From: an uncultured Bacilli bacterium
GTDB taxonomy: Bacteria; Bacillota_I; Bacilli_A; RFN20; CAG-826
Reading direction: 5' to 3'
DNA length: 64,000 nt
Assembly: GCA_934725985.1 (NCBI GenBank)
Contig: CAKVCX010000001.1
Location: 858,156 to 922,155 of the forward strand
The notes below the pieces were generated by a model. It was not told where the DNA came from. It saw only the letters and a program-made list of their open reading frames with translations, and did no database searches. The position numbers and the translations under genes are program-made. This document shows positions 8,676-17,918 of the stretch, piece by piece; position 1 is the stretch's first letter; each line of letters starts with the position of its first letter.

Positions 8676-11600
8676 ATGAAAAAGAAATCATTATTAATAT
8701 TTTCCACTTCCTTTGCTCTTGGGATCGTTGCTTTAGGGACTGGATGTGGTTTAAAAAATGAAGAAAAAGTAGATACAACTTTAGAAGACGCGGTTCTTCC
8801 TAGCGACGAGATCGGTACAAAAATAAAGCTTGGGGAGAATGCTAGCGAAGGAAGTGTTACTACCCCAATTACTTTCGATGCCACTTTAGGTTATAGGGTG
8901 ATTAATGAAACTAGTGGGGCAAAAAGCGTTCGCGTTTATGCTGCCTTAAACGGTTATAAAGGCTTAAAGGGCGCTTCTTTGACTAGGAAAGTTACTGGAA
9001 GCGATGGGACTTTAGTAAAAGAGGAAAAGACAATTCAAGTAAATTATGTCTATTCCTCGATAAAAGATGCCAATTTAGTAACTTGGGATACACCGGTTTC
9101 TACTGAAATAACTACTCCCTATTACATGGTTTATACCTTAAAGGATATTCCAGAAGAACATTGGCTTGATACTGTTAATGTTTCCTTTGCTATTGATAAT
9201 GGAAGCGAAGTTAGAAGTGGAGAAGCTCTTTATAATGTACGCGGCTTAATTGGCGATGAAACAGAAGGTGTTGAATATGTACAAAGAGCCGATGTCACCG
9301 ATAAAAATGAATATTATGCAAGAGCAATCAATAAAACCATAACAAAAGCTGTCGTCGCTTCTTCTTATTATACTTACGATGGGCATGTAGCTACTTTTAT
9401 GGGTGAGGTTACTGCTCTAGATGCCACTAGTTCTACCGGGGCTTTTGAAGGCTGCAGCTATTTGACTGAAGTTGTTTTGCCAGATTCAATTAACTTCTTT
9501 GGTAACTATACCTTTTATAACGCATCAGCATTAAAAAAAGTAAGATTCCCTAAGAATTTAACTTCTATTTCCAAGTCTGCTTGGAGCAATGCGAAATTTA
9601 AGGAAGTCCAATGGGATGCCTTGGCTTTTGCAAATCCAAATGATGTAACAATTCCTTTTGATCTAGACCAAGTTATAATTTCTAGCGAAGTTACAAGTTT
9701 GCCTAAGACATTCATGTCTAGCTCCTATAAAGTCAAAAAAGTAGTTTATGATGGTCCTTTAGCTAATTTTAATGCGTTGAAAACGGATGAAAATAAAGAC
9801 AATGGTTTATTTGTTGATGGAGTTTACGCGACTGATAACACCATTAATATTACTTATCATTTAGGCGAAGCCAATATTGCCGGCGAAACTGGGGATTATG
9901 TAGTTAAATCTTTCCCAAACCAGGCTTTTACTCCTGCTACCCCTTCTTTGTCAGGCAAAAGATTTGATGGTTGGTATTTAGATGAGAACTTGACTACTCC
10001 ATTCGATGAGTCCTCTATTTTAACTGCCAATACAGATCTTTATCCGAAGTTCTCTGATTTTGGAAATGGCATTTCAGCTGAAAAGCCAATTGCCCTAGGC
10101 GAAGAAAACGCTTCATTTACGGAAACCTTAGTCCCTGGATACGAAGGCGTTTACTTTAAATATACTGCCCCAATAGATTCTACTGCAAAGTGGCATTATC
10201 TAAGGATAAATGAAGAAAATTCCGTAACTAATACTGATTTATCCATCGATGTTTCTTCTTTAAGCAATCAAAAAATATTCGTCTATAAGGATTCAGTTGA
10301 AGAAGAAAATCTGCAAAAAGAGTCTTCTACTAGTACCTTGGTCGATAAAGCGACTGTTCAAAAGCTATATTCCGAAGATGGATTTAAAAGAGTATGGATT
10401 GAGCCAGGCGAGACCTATTATTTCTATGCCGATGCTTATTACAGTGCTTATTATCCGGATAGACAATGGTATGGTGATTTAGCCATTGAATGGAAAACAA
10501 GCGAAGCCGATACAATTGCTACTGCCTTATCATTTAATTATGGAGAAGAGGTAACCCCATCAGTTTCTTATAAAACAGCTCCTGTTGCCTTATATAAATA
10601 TGTTGCTACCTCTAGTAAAAAAGCTGCTATTTTCCTAAATACTTATAAAAAGTATTATGCAAGTATTGTTTGCTATGACGCTACCGACAATAACAATATA
10701 AGCAAGGTCGTCGAGGCTAGACCTAATGTTTCTGTTGATAATGGAACTTCTACCTCGGTTATTGATTTAATCGAAGGTCACACCTATGTTTTCCAAATTT
10801 CAATAAATGATCAGACTACAGAGGCTAAGTATTTCTCCTTTAAGCTAGATGATGTTCCTGCCGGTGCAAGTTTATCAGATCCAATTGCTTATTCTATAGG
10901 CGATACAATACAATCCGCTGATTTAGGTTTGAATTCAGTTTATTATTCCTTTACGTTAACGGAAGCAAAAAATGTTTGCTTTAGCTTAACTGGTGGTTCT
11001 ACTTATTACGCTAAAAAGGCTCAAATCCTTAGCACTACAGGTGAAGCAGTTAGTGAAGAAGTTATTGAAGAAGGCGAAGAAGATACAAGTGGATGGGGTG
11101 GTGACACATATTATGGAACTCTATTGACTTTAAGCAAAAAGCTTGAAGCCGGAACCTACATATTGAAGGTTTCCATGAATTCAAGCTACCAAACCCCATC
11201 GGGTATAGATATATCTTCTAAATATCTTGAGGTGGGCGATAGTTTCGATGATCCTTTAGAAGCAACAGTAGTTTCTAATTCGGCTACCCTTGTTGCTACA
11301 ACTGATGGCAAATTCTATTCTTTTGTTGCAGCAAATGAAGGATACATGCAATTTGATGTTACTGCTCCTGATGGAGTAAAAGTGGCTTTGCTTGATTCTA
11401 ATGGCAATGCAACCGCGACCGCTTCTAATGGGGGTAGCTTGGTAACTAAAGTCAGTGCCGGCCAAACTGTTGTGCTCAAGGCTTTTGGCGGTAGTGGGGA
11501 TGTTACATTATCACTTTCTTATCCAAGCGAAATGCGTGATGGAAAGAGCCGCGATACTGCTTATGTCCTTGATTTCTCTGCATCGGATGAAATAGATATT

Positions 11601-12776
11601 ACCGATAAAACCGGTAATTCCTCTATTAATAGTGTTTTCTTTGAATTTACTGTTTCAACCACCGGAACATATAGGTTCTATAGCAATTCGGAATCGTTAG
11701 ATTCAAAGGTAAATGCAATTTATGAAGGTGAAATCGTTTCTAAAATAGATAATTCATCTAATGATGATGATCAAAATAAACATGCCGGTTTTACCAATTA
11801 TAGATATGATTTCTATGTCGAAGTGCAGTTAGAAGCAGGAAAGACTTATTATGCCGATATTAAGTTACCTTCTAATTCTGCTGATAATCCTAAAACTTTG
11901 AAACTTGGGTTATCGATGATAAAACAAGGCGAAACTCTTGCCAATCCAATAGAAAAAGCTTGGAACGAGAACACCTTGAGTATCTTGTCTAATTCTAAGT
12001 CAATGTTCTATTCATTCGTTGCCGATGAATCCGAGACTTTTGACTTAACTGTTTCCTCTTCTACTGAGGGAGTGACTCCAACTTTAACGTTGTATAAAGA
12101 TGGTAATGCCGTTAAAAGCGTTGGTTCAGGTTATAGATTCACGCTTGAAAAAGACGCCACCTATGTCTTAAATGTTATAACAAGTGAGACTTGCGATGTT
12201 ACCATTACAAGGACAGTTCACACTGGTATCTTCTCTTCTTCAGATCTACTTGGTACTTATAATGGCTGTGGTAACGGGTCTAGTTACTATAAGGCTAATA
12301 TCATTGCCGATGGTGTATATTGGGAATCTAGTACGGTTCTTGGGGAACCAAGTTCTGCTTTATCCACAACCGCAACCGGTTTAACTAAGTTTGTGGCAAC
12401 TGCAAGTGGAGAAAAGACATTCTATTGCAATGGGACCGATATGTGGGTGTTTAATTCTTCTTATGTATATTTCTTAAGCAAGAGACAATCTACTTATACT
12501 AGCGATGCTATTGCTGGAGAAATGGCTAAGACTGCTAGTGCTTCTAATGAAGCAGGGACCATTATTCAATCTATTAAGATCGATGATGGCTCTAGAATTT
12601 ATGGTATGTCAAAAGATGGCGAAGTTTATCTAGGCATTACCGTAGAATTTACTAGTGGAGAAGACATCAAAGGTAATGATGTTGCCTTTGCTGTTAAGGA
12701 TTCTTCTGGAAATACGATTGGAACTTATACTGGCGTTGGCGGTACTTTAACTGAAGTTACTGGACCAAATGCTTAA
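8676..12776 (+). CDS. Giant surface lipoprotein with BspA-type LRR and InlB-type repeat
   Basis: This 1366-residue lipoprotein (signal MKKKSLLIFSTSFALGIVALG, Cys at about 24) is modular. About residues 235-330 form a BspA/LRR_5-type leucine-rich block (FEGCSYLTEVVLPDSINFFG, then SALKKVRFPKNLTSIS). About 395-460 is a Listeria-Bacteroides (InlB B-type) repeat ending GKRFDGWYLDENLTTPFD. The rest is a chain of roughly five beta-sandwich modules of about 120 residues that each contain YSF/YxF plus GxxY segments (for example FYSFVAANEGYMQFDVTA and FYSFVADESETFDLTVSS), similar to bacterial pre-peptidase C-type domains. Such proteins are adhesins or binding proteins in other bacteria; the ligand here is unknown. 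AGGAG lies ten bases before the ATG, inside the previous gene. A strong terminator follows. Confidence 0.78.
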   Translation: MKKKSLLIFSTSFALGIVALGTGCGLKNEEKVDTTLEDAVLPSDEIGTKIKLGENASEGSVTTPITFDATLGYRVINETSGAKSVRVYAALNGYKGLKGASLTRKVTGSDGTLVKEEKTIQVNYVYSSIKDANLVTWDTPVSTEITTPYYMVYTLKDIPEEHWLDTVNVSFAIDNGSEVRSGEALYNVRGLIGDETEGVEYVQRADVTDKNEYYARAINKTITKAVVASSYYTYDGHVATFMGEVTALDATSSTGAFEGCSYLTEVVLPDSINFFGNYTFYNASALKKVRFPKNLTSISKSAWSNAKFKEVQWDALAFANPNDVTIPFDLDQVIISSEVTSLPKTFMSSSYKVKKVVYDGPLANFNALKTDENKDNGLFVDGVYATDNTINITYHLGEANIAGETGDYVVKSFPNQAFTPATPSLSGKRFDGWYLDENLTTPFDESSILTANTDLYPKFSDFGNGISAEKPIALGEENASFTETLVPGYEGVYFKYTAPIDSTAKWHYLRINEENSVTNTDLSIDVSSLSNQKIFVYKDSVEEENLQKESSTSTLVDKATVQKLYSEDGFKRVWIEPGETYYFYADAYYSAYYPDRQWYGDLAIEWKTSEADTIATALSFNYGEEVTPSVSYKTAPVALYKYVATSSKKAAIFLNTYKKYYASIVCYDATDNNNISKVVEARPNVSVDNGTSTSVIDLIEGHTYVFQISINDQTTEAKYFSFKLDDVPAGASLSDPIAYSIGDTIQSADLGLNSVYYSFTLTEAKNVCFSLTGGSTYYAKKAQILSTTGEAVSEEVIEEGEEDTSGWGGDTYYGTLLTLSKKLEAGTYILKVSMNSSYQTPSGIDISSKYLEVGDSFDDPLEATVVSNSATLVATTDGKFYSFVAANEGYMQFDVTAPDGVKVALLDSNGNATATASNGGSLVTKVSAGQTVVLKAFGGSGDVTLSLSYPSEMRDGKSRDTAYVLDFSASDEIDITDKTGNSSINSVFFEFTVSTTGTYRFYSNSESLDSKVNAIYEGEIVSKIDNSSNDDDQNKHAGFTNYRYDFYVEVQLEAGKTYYADIKLPSNSADNPKTLKLGLSMIKQGETLANPIEKAWNENTLSILSNSKSMFYSFVADESETFDLTVSSSTEGVTPTLTLYKDGNAVKSVGSGYRFTLEKDATYVLNVITSETCDVTITRTVHTGIFSSSDLLGTYNGCGNGSSYYKANIIADGVYWESSTVLGEPSSALSTTATGLTKFVATASGEKTFYCNGTDMWVFNSSYVYFLSKRQSTYTSDAIAGEMAKTASASNEAGTIIQSIKIDDGSRIYGMSKDGEVYLGITVEFTSGEDIKGNDVAFAVKDSSGNTIGTYTGVGGTLTEVTGPNA

Positions 12777-12795
12777 TTTGATTCTTTAATCCCAT

Positions 12796-12830
12796 TACCC
12801 CCTAACCCTAAAAAGGGAAGGGGGTATTTT
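12796..12830 (+). terminator. Rho-independent terminator after the giant lipoprotein gene
   Basis: A GC-rich hairpin pairs TACCCCCT with AGGGGGTA, extended by CCCT/AGGG around an A-rich loop, and is followed by TTTT. It starts about 20 bases after the stop codon. Confidence 0.88.
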
Positions 12831-12956
12831 AATCAATTTATAATTTAACTACTTAAAATTTATTTTTTTCATCAAAAACGGTCTTGCTTTTATTTCTACC
12901 GGCCTTAACTTAACATCGTTGGTTTTCAACCAATTTTTATAGAAAAAGGAGGCAAT

Positions 12957-14366
12957 ATGTTAAAAAAGAAACAATTCAAATCATTGCTACTGCTTTCCCT
13001 TTCTTTCTTTTTACTTGCATCATGTTCTTCTAATAATGATTCATCTAATGAAATTAACCCAAGCGAAGAAGTTATAAATCCTAGTTATGAGGATGTTTAT
13101 TCTTTTTATTCTTCGATGAAAAATGCCCATAACTTTACCGTTGAAACAGACATTAATGATGGCAAATACAGTAAAACCTATTCTGATTATTTCACAAATA
13201 CATATGTTTATTGTGATTATGAAACCGATCAAAAAGGGTTTGCTATTAAAAACAACAAAGTTTTTAGATTCGATGGAAATGAAGGCAATTTTATTTCTAG
13301 CGATGAATATTTAGATGAGAATGGTTCTTCTTATTCTTCTTTATGGGATACTTCTTTGTTTTCTACACCCATTTTAGATGTTGCCTATTTAAGCAAAGCC
13401 AAAGGTGTAACTAGCTTTGATATCTCTTCAAAGAACTTACGTCTTCAATATTTATCGTTTTTAAATATAGATTCAATCTATTTGACAGAAATAAAGTCCA
13501 TGTCAACTTATATAGAAGATAACCATGCTTTAATTAAGTTAAGCATTTCTTCTTTTGAATACACGTCTACTTTTTATTCCATAGGTACTACAAGCAATGA
13601 TGAAGTAGAGGATTATTTAAAGAATGCAAATGCTGCAATTATTGATGAATATCTATTAAGAGCCAAAGAAGATTTCTTGACCAATAATTTTACCCATGTC
13701 CATCGCGAATCGCTTACTTACGATGAAAATAATAGCATTACGGGGTATGAATATTCCACGCCTGATTATTATTATGATTATTATTTGAAAAATTCAGGCT
13801 ATTCCATTTATTCAAAAGGTTACATGTCTCTTCATAATAAGATTTATTCCTATTTAGATAAAGAAGGAAATGAAACTTCTGCTGAGTTAGATGGAGCTTA
13901 TTTGTTCTATTTAGATGAAAATGCCACCAAAATCTCAACAATTGCTTTGAGTGCACCGGCATTTGTCACCAATATTTATGATATGCCTACTATTATGGAT
14001 TATCCTTCCAATATGGACATGTGGGACCATAATTTACAATATTTTACCCCAATTGGAGATGATTCTAGGTTCGAAGGAAAAGGATTTGTTACTACGGATG
14101 GCCTTATAATGACTTCCTTTTATAAGAATTCTCAATTAGCAAATAATTTGCAATCACTTGGAATAAGTTCTCTTTCTTTTACTAAACTAGAAATGTTTAT
14201 AAATAAAACATCTTCTAAAAGCAATGACTCGGTAACCTTTTTATTTTCTATAAAGGCTAATGGAGTCGATTATGCTTGCCAATATGATTATATTGATTTT
14301 ACTGCTTCAAATATTGAAGCCGTGGATGAGTTTTACTCTACTTTAACTAGCAAGGAGGTAATTTAA
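12957..14366 (+). CDS. Lipoprotein of unknown function (469 aa)
   Basis: I do not recognise a family. The signal MLKKKQFKSLLLLSLSFFLLASC ends in a good lipobox (LLASC), followed by a Ser/Asn/Glu-rich linker and then a tyrosine- and serine-rich beta-type domain to the end. A perfect AAAGGAGG lies seven bases before the ATG. The stop is directly followed by the ATG of the next lipoprotein, whose AAGGAGGT ribosome binding site overlaps this gene's end, so these genes are one operon. The domain's repeated pattern of short Tyr/Asn-rich strands resembles other lipoproteins in this region, which suggests one expanded family. Confidence 0.68.
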   Translation: MLKKKQFKSLLLLSLSFFLLASCSSNNDSSNEINPSEEVINPSYEDVYSFYSSMKNAHNFTVETDINDGKYSKTYSDYFTNTYVYCDYETDQKGFAIKNNKVFRFDGNEGNFISSDEYLDENGSSYSSLWDTSLFSTPILDVAYLSKAKGVTSFDISSKNLRLQYLSFLNIDSIYLTEIKSMSTYIEDNHALIKLSISSFEYTSTFYSIGTTSNDEVEDYLKNANAAIIDEYLLRAKEDFLTNNFTHVHRESLTYDENNSITGYEYSTPDYYYDYYLKNSGYSIYSKGYMSLHNKIYSYLDKEGNETSAELDGAYLFYLDENATKISTIALSAPAFVTNIYDMPTIMDYPSNMDMWDHNLQYFTPIGDDSRFEGKGFVTTDGLIMTSFYKNSQLANNLQSLGISSLSFTKLEMFINKTSSKSNDSVTFLFSIKANGVDYACQYDYIDFTASNIEAVDEFYSTLTSKEVI

Positions 14367-15146
14367 ATGAAGAAAAAAATAATGCTGAGTTTGTTTTTAT
14401 TTCCTTTAATCTTTTCTTGTTCTAATGGCGTTGATTCTTCTAAAACTATCGATAGCGAAGAAAAAGAAAGCTCTAGTTTAGAGGAAGTTGATGAATTTAT
14501 TGAAGTCAAATGGAATAAAGGCGACAAGGTTAATAAAGAAATAAGCACAAGCGGCGCATTTATTGATGTTGCCATAGGTGAGATTTTATCCGTCGGCTGT
14601 TCCTATACCTTTGGCTATAAATATACTTCTGGTTCGGCCTCTTCAAGTCGAGTGGAAGTTTCTTCCAATGGTGTTTGCCAAATCACTTCTAGCGTTGATA
14701 ATAGCTTTACTTTAAAAGGGTTAAGACAAGGGGAGACAATCTTAAAACTCTATGATGCAGACGGGGTATTGCGTTACCGAAACAAGATTACTTTTCGAAA
14801 CGTTTTATCTAAAGAAGAGATGTTAGACTTCATAGTCAATAAAGTCGATCATTATGAATCTCAATATGCCAAAGGGATGAATATTTACTTTACATCTAGC
14901 TCGACTGGGCAAGTTACTGGCAAAGATGGAAATGACGAGCTAACTTCCCCAATTACATTTGGATTTGAATATAGCGGTACCTTTGGAGAATATGAATATA
15001 AATTAACTGTTACCGATTATGATGCTTCTTCTTCTGGCACGACTTTGGTTTTAAATACCATCTACGTCAATAAGAATGGATATGCAATCCATCCTTGTAC
15101 TTCTGATGCGGTGGTTGATTACTTCATCCCCGTATTTCAAGAATAA
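14367..15146 (+). CDS. Lipoprotein of unknown function (259 aa)
   Basis: This small lipoprotein has signal MKKKIMLSLFLFPLIFSC and an acidic Ser/Glu-rich linker. An Ig-like segment follows (about residues 65-130, with VCQITSSVDNSFTLKGLRQGETILKLYDADG, a Big_2-like end), and then a C-terminal beta domain. It is the middle gene of a three-gene lipoprotein operon; its start is fixed by AAGGAGGT eight bases upstream. The next gene starts 15 bases after its stop. No enzymatic motif is visible. Confidence 0.68.
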   Translation: MKKKIMLSLFLFPLIFSCSNGVDSSKTIDSEEKESSSLEEVDEFIEVKWNKGDKVNKEISTSGAFIDVAIGEILSVGCSYTFGYKYTSGSASSSRVEVSSNGVCQITSSVDNSFTLKGLRQGETILKLYDADGVLRYRNKITFRNVLSKEEMLDFIVNKVDHYESQYAKGMNIYFTSSSTGQVTGKDGNDELTSPITFGFEYSGTFGEYEYKLTVTDYDASSSGTTLVLNTIYVNKNGYAIHPCTSDAVVDYFIPVFQE

Positions 15147-15161
15147 AGAAAGGATATTATT

Positions 15162-17744
15162 ATGAAAAAAAGTTCATTATTATTAGTTTTATCATCATTG
15201 ACATTGATTTCTTGCGGAGAATCCTCCTCCTCTATTTTTGATAATAGTCAAGAGGAGTCAACGACAAGCGGAAGCGTTATTTCCCCTTCTATTCCCGATG
15301 AAGAAGAGGAAGAATATGTCATTAAGATTGTCGCTCAATCTAACGTTACCATTACTTCATCTAAAGAGAAGGCGAAGCAAGGGGAAACCATTACTTTAAC
15401 AGTTTCAGTCGATGACGGTTTTAAGTTAGTTGCCTTGTTAATGAATAATGAAGCGTTAAATGTTATTAACAATCAAGCAACATTTATCATGCCTAATGAA
15501 TCGGCAACGATTTCCGCTACTTTATCAGTTGATGGAGAAGTAACTCTTCAAGGTGGCCTAGTCGGTGTTTTAAAAGAAGAGGTCGAGGGAAGTGGTCTTT
15601 ATGTCGCTCGTAATATTAAGGTAAGCAGTGAGACCCCGTTTTCTTTTGTCGTAGGCAATCAAGCCTTGTCAATGAGCGATGTCGATCCGAATAAATGCTT
15701 TGCCTCTATTAGTTCGAATTATGGTCACGCCAAAACCGGTACTTATGATGAGAATCTTCGTATTGCCGGTGGGGCTACTTATGATTTTTATTACGACGAC
15801 AATGCTGATGTCGACGCTGGGAGATGCTATGTAAAAAAAGTTAGTCAAGATGTCTTGCCAAGCGATGTTGGTAGCTTTGGTGTATTATTTGATGGGCAGG
15901 CAAGAAGCGAGTCAACCATGAATGTCGATGGGGTTTCTTCCATTTCCTATTCCAATAGAATCAATGACACGAAATATGAATATACTAACTATACCAATGG
16001 TTCAAAAGCCTTAGTAACTAAACTAAGCAATGGGTCATCTAAAGGAGTAGTTTCTAAAAAGATTAAAGACAATGTATATTCCATCGTCGATACTTATGTT
16101 GAATATGGGGAAAACTATGCGACTGGATTAAACTCTTCCTCCTATTCTAGCAAATATGCAATCGTGGATTTGGAATCTAGTGTTGCCGATGGCTACTCAA
16201 AATTCCAAAAAGCTAGACACGAGGCTGAATTTGAAGCCCATAAGTTCTCCCATGGACTAGAAAGTTTACGTTTCGATATCATGGATGCCTACTATATTGG
16301 CTTTGATTCTTCTACTTATGGCACGGACGGACTTGGATTATTTGATAGAAAGGTAGTTTCTACTGCTAAAGCTAAAGGATTTGATGTTGCTCTTGATTCG
16401 TATAGAGAAATAGATACTAGCAGCTCTACAAATGTCTCTGATTCAGATAAGGAAACTTCTTATTATGTTTATGATGTCGATCTCTCCTTTGATAAGGCGG
16501 GAAGGCCTTTATCAGGTACCTATATCGGCAAAAAATATGGTAAGGATGCTTATGATTTTGTTACCCATACCTTAATTGATTCAAGCAAATTTACGACAAT
16601 TGGGGATTTGAGTTTCAACTTTACCTATGCTGATGTAACAAAAGAAAACGATTTCGATGATGCTTCTTATTTTACTTCTTCCTTAACTGCTACGATTAGG
16701 GATGAAAATCTAGGTGAAGACTATAAAAACAAAAATGCCATTCAGTTAAAGTCTAGCGATACGAATATTTCTTCTTGTCTAACCCTTGCAAGCGATAAAA
16801 CTACAGCTTTAGATTTATCTAATTTCGTTATAATGGCTTCTAGCGATACTAGTGTTATCGGTCCTAGAAATACCTTTGAACCTTTCTATTTTGTAACCAA
16901 GAAAGGTGGGAAAGCTATTTTAACCATTGGCAATCCTGCCTTACCTGAACTCCCTTCTGTCCAGATTGAGGTTGAAGTAGTGGCCAATATTACGGTAAGA
17001 GGCTTTTACATGACTGGGGAAAATGGTATGTATACATCCCTTTTGCAAAGATCAGATGCTTTTACTATAGAAACCGGATGCAAATATAAATTTAGGGTTT
17101 ATGGTTCACCAAAAGATGTTGATGTCCCCTTTAGTGTGACTGCCGATAAGGATTTAATCGATATATCGGTTACCTATGAAAAAGATGGACACTATTACAT
17201 AACTTATGATGCAAGGAATGCCAAGGTTACTAGCCAAGAAACGATCAAGGTTACTCTTGATTCTCCTTATTATGGAGAAGGGGAGAGCAAAACAGTCTTT
17301 ACGGTTTACCTCTTGCCCGGGAAAAGTATTGATCCAATAGGAACTTGGTATGCGGCTTCTAGCTATGATGATAACGGCAATCCTACTGGCTATAATTCAA
17401 AAATAGTCGCTAATATTAAAGAATATGATGCTACTAAAGCTAGCGAAACAATGTCTTCGATTATTTGCAATAACGTCACATATAATTTCTCTTTCTCCAT
17501 CGATTCCGATACAAATTCTTGGAAGGTAAGCAATAAAAAGAGTTCTTCTGGGTCTTTCAATCTTATGATTGATGAAACAGACAATGGCTATTTAGGGATT
17601 GCCTTGCAAACTGAAGGTAGTTGGGACGGCATGGATTCTATAACGGAAGGGGAAGACGTTTTAGGCTCTATGAGTTACGATGATGAAACTGGCGAATATA
17701 CTGCTCAATATCAAATATTTGTTCCTTCTTCATTCAAGAGATAG
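15162..17744 (+). CDS. Large lipoprotein with InlB-B-like repeat (860 aa)
   Basis: The signal MKKSSLLLVLSSLTLISC is followed by a Ser/Glu linker. A divergent InlB B-repeat-like domain lies at about residues 55-125 (VTITSSKEKAKQGETITLTVSVDDGFK, ending FIMPNESATISATL). The middle is a large tyrosine/serine-rich domain of unknown fold. Near residues 510-620 there are Ig-like strands (VFTVYLLPGKSIDPIGTW begins the last domain at about 720). The final 130 residues look like a lipocalin-type or META-like 'cost-of-function' domain, starting GTWYAASSYDDNGN, but this is only a resemblance. It is the last gene of the three-gene operon and is closed by a strong terminator. Function unknown. Confidence 0.7.
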   Translation: MKKSSLLLVLSSLTLISCGESSSSIFDNSQEESTTSGSVISPSIPDEEEEEYVIKIVAQSNVTITSSKEKAKQGETITLTVSVDDGFKLVALLMNNEALNVINNQATFIMPNESATISATLSVDGEVTLQGGLVGVLKEEVEGSGLYVARNIKVSSETPFSFVVGNQALSMSDVDPNKCFASISSNYGHAKTGTYDENLRIAGGATYDFYYDDNADVDAGRCYVKKVSQDVLPSDVGSFGVLFDGQARSESTMNVDGVSSISYSNRINDTKYEYTNYTNGSKALVTKLSNGSSKGVVSKKIKDNVYSIVDTYVEYGENYATGLNSSSYSSKYAIVDLESSVADGYSKFQKARHEAEFEAHKFSHGLESLRFDIMDAYYIGFDSSTYGTDGLGLFDRKVVSTAKAKGFDVALDSYREIDTSSSTNVSDSDKETSYYVYDVDLSFDKAGRPLSGTYIGKKYGKDAYDFVTHTLIDSSKFTTIGDLSFNFTYADVTKENDFDDASYFTSSLTATIRDENLGEDYKNKNAIQLKSSDTNISSCLTLASDKTTALDLSNFVIMASSDTSVIGPRNTFEPFYFVTKKGGKAILTIGNPALPELPSVQIEVEVVANITVRGFYMTGENGMYTSLLQRSDAFTIETGCKYKFRVYGSPKDVDVPFSVTADKDLIDISVTYEKDGHYYITYDARNAKVTSQETIKVTLDSPYYGEGESKTVFTVYLLPGKSIDPIGTWYAASSYDDNGNPTGYNSKIVANIKEYDATKASETMSSIICNNVTYNFSFSIDSDTNSWKVSNKKSSSGSFNLMIDETDNGYLGIALQTEGSWDGMDSITEGEDVLGSMSYDDETGEYTAQYQIFVPSSFKR

Positions 17745-17757
17745 ACATTAATTTAAA

Positions 17758-17790
17758 AAAACCGGATGAATAAAAATCCGGTTTTCTTTT
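17758..17790 (+). terminator. Rho-independent terminator after the lipoprotein operon
   Basis: A ten-base-pair stem, AAAACCGGAT with ATCCGGTTTT, and an eight-base loop are followed by a T-rich tract. It lies 14 bases after the stop codon. Confidence 0.92.
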
Positions 17791-17918
17791 TTGCTTTTAA
17801 AAATGTTTAATTAGGTAACCGCTTCCACAATTTGTCTCTAGGATAATACCAATCAAAAGAGTTATTATTTAGTGTCATATAAATTTATTGACTTAAAAAA
17901 GGGAAAGGTTTTTTGTCT

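Noticed and set aside
8582..8884. Minus-strand 100-residue frame across the junction of two lipoprotein genes
   Set aside because: It is a shadow of well-supported lipoprotein genes on the plus strand.
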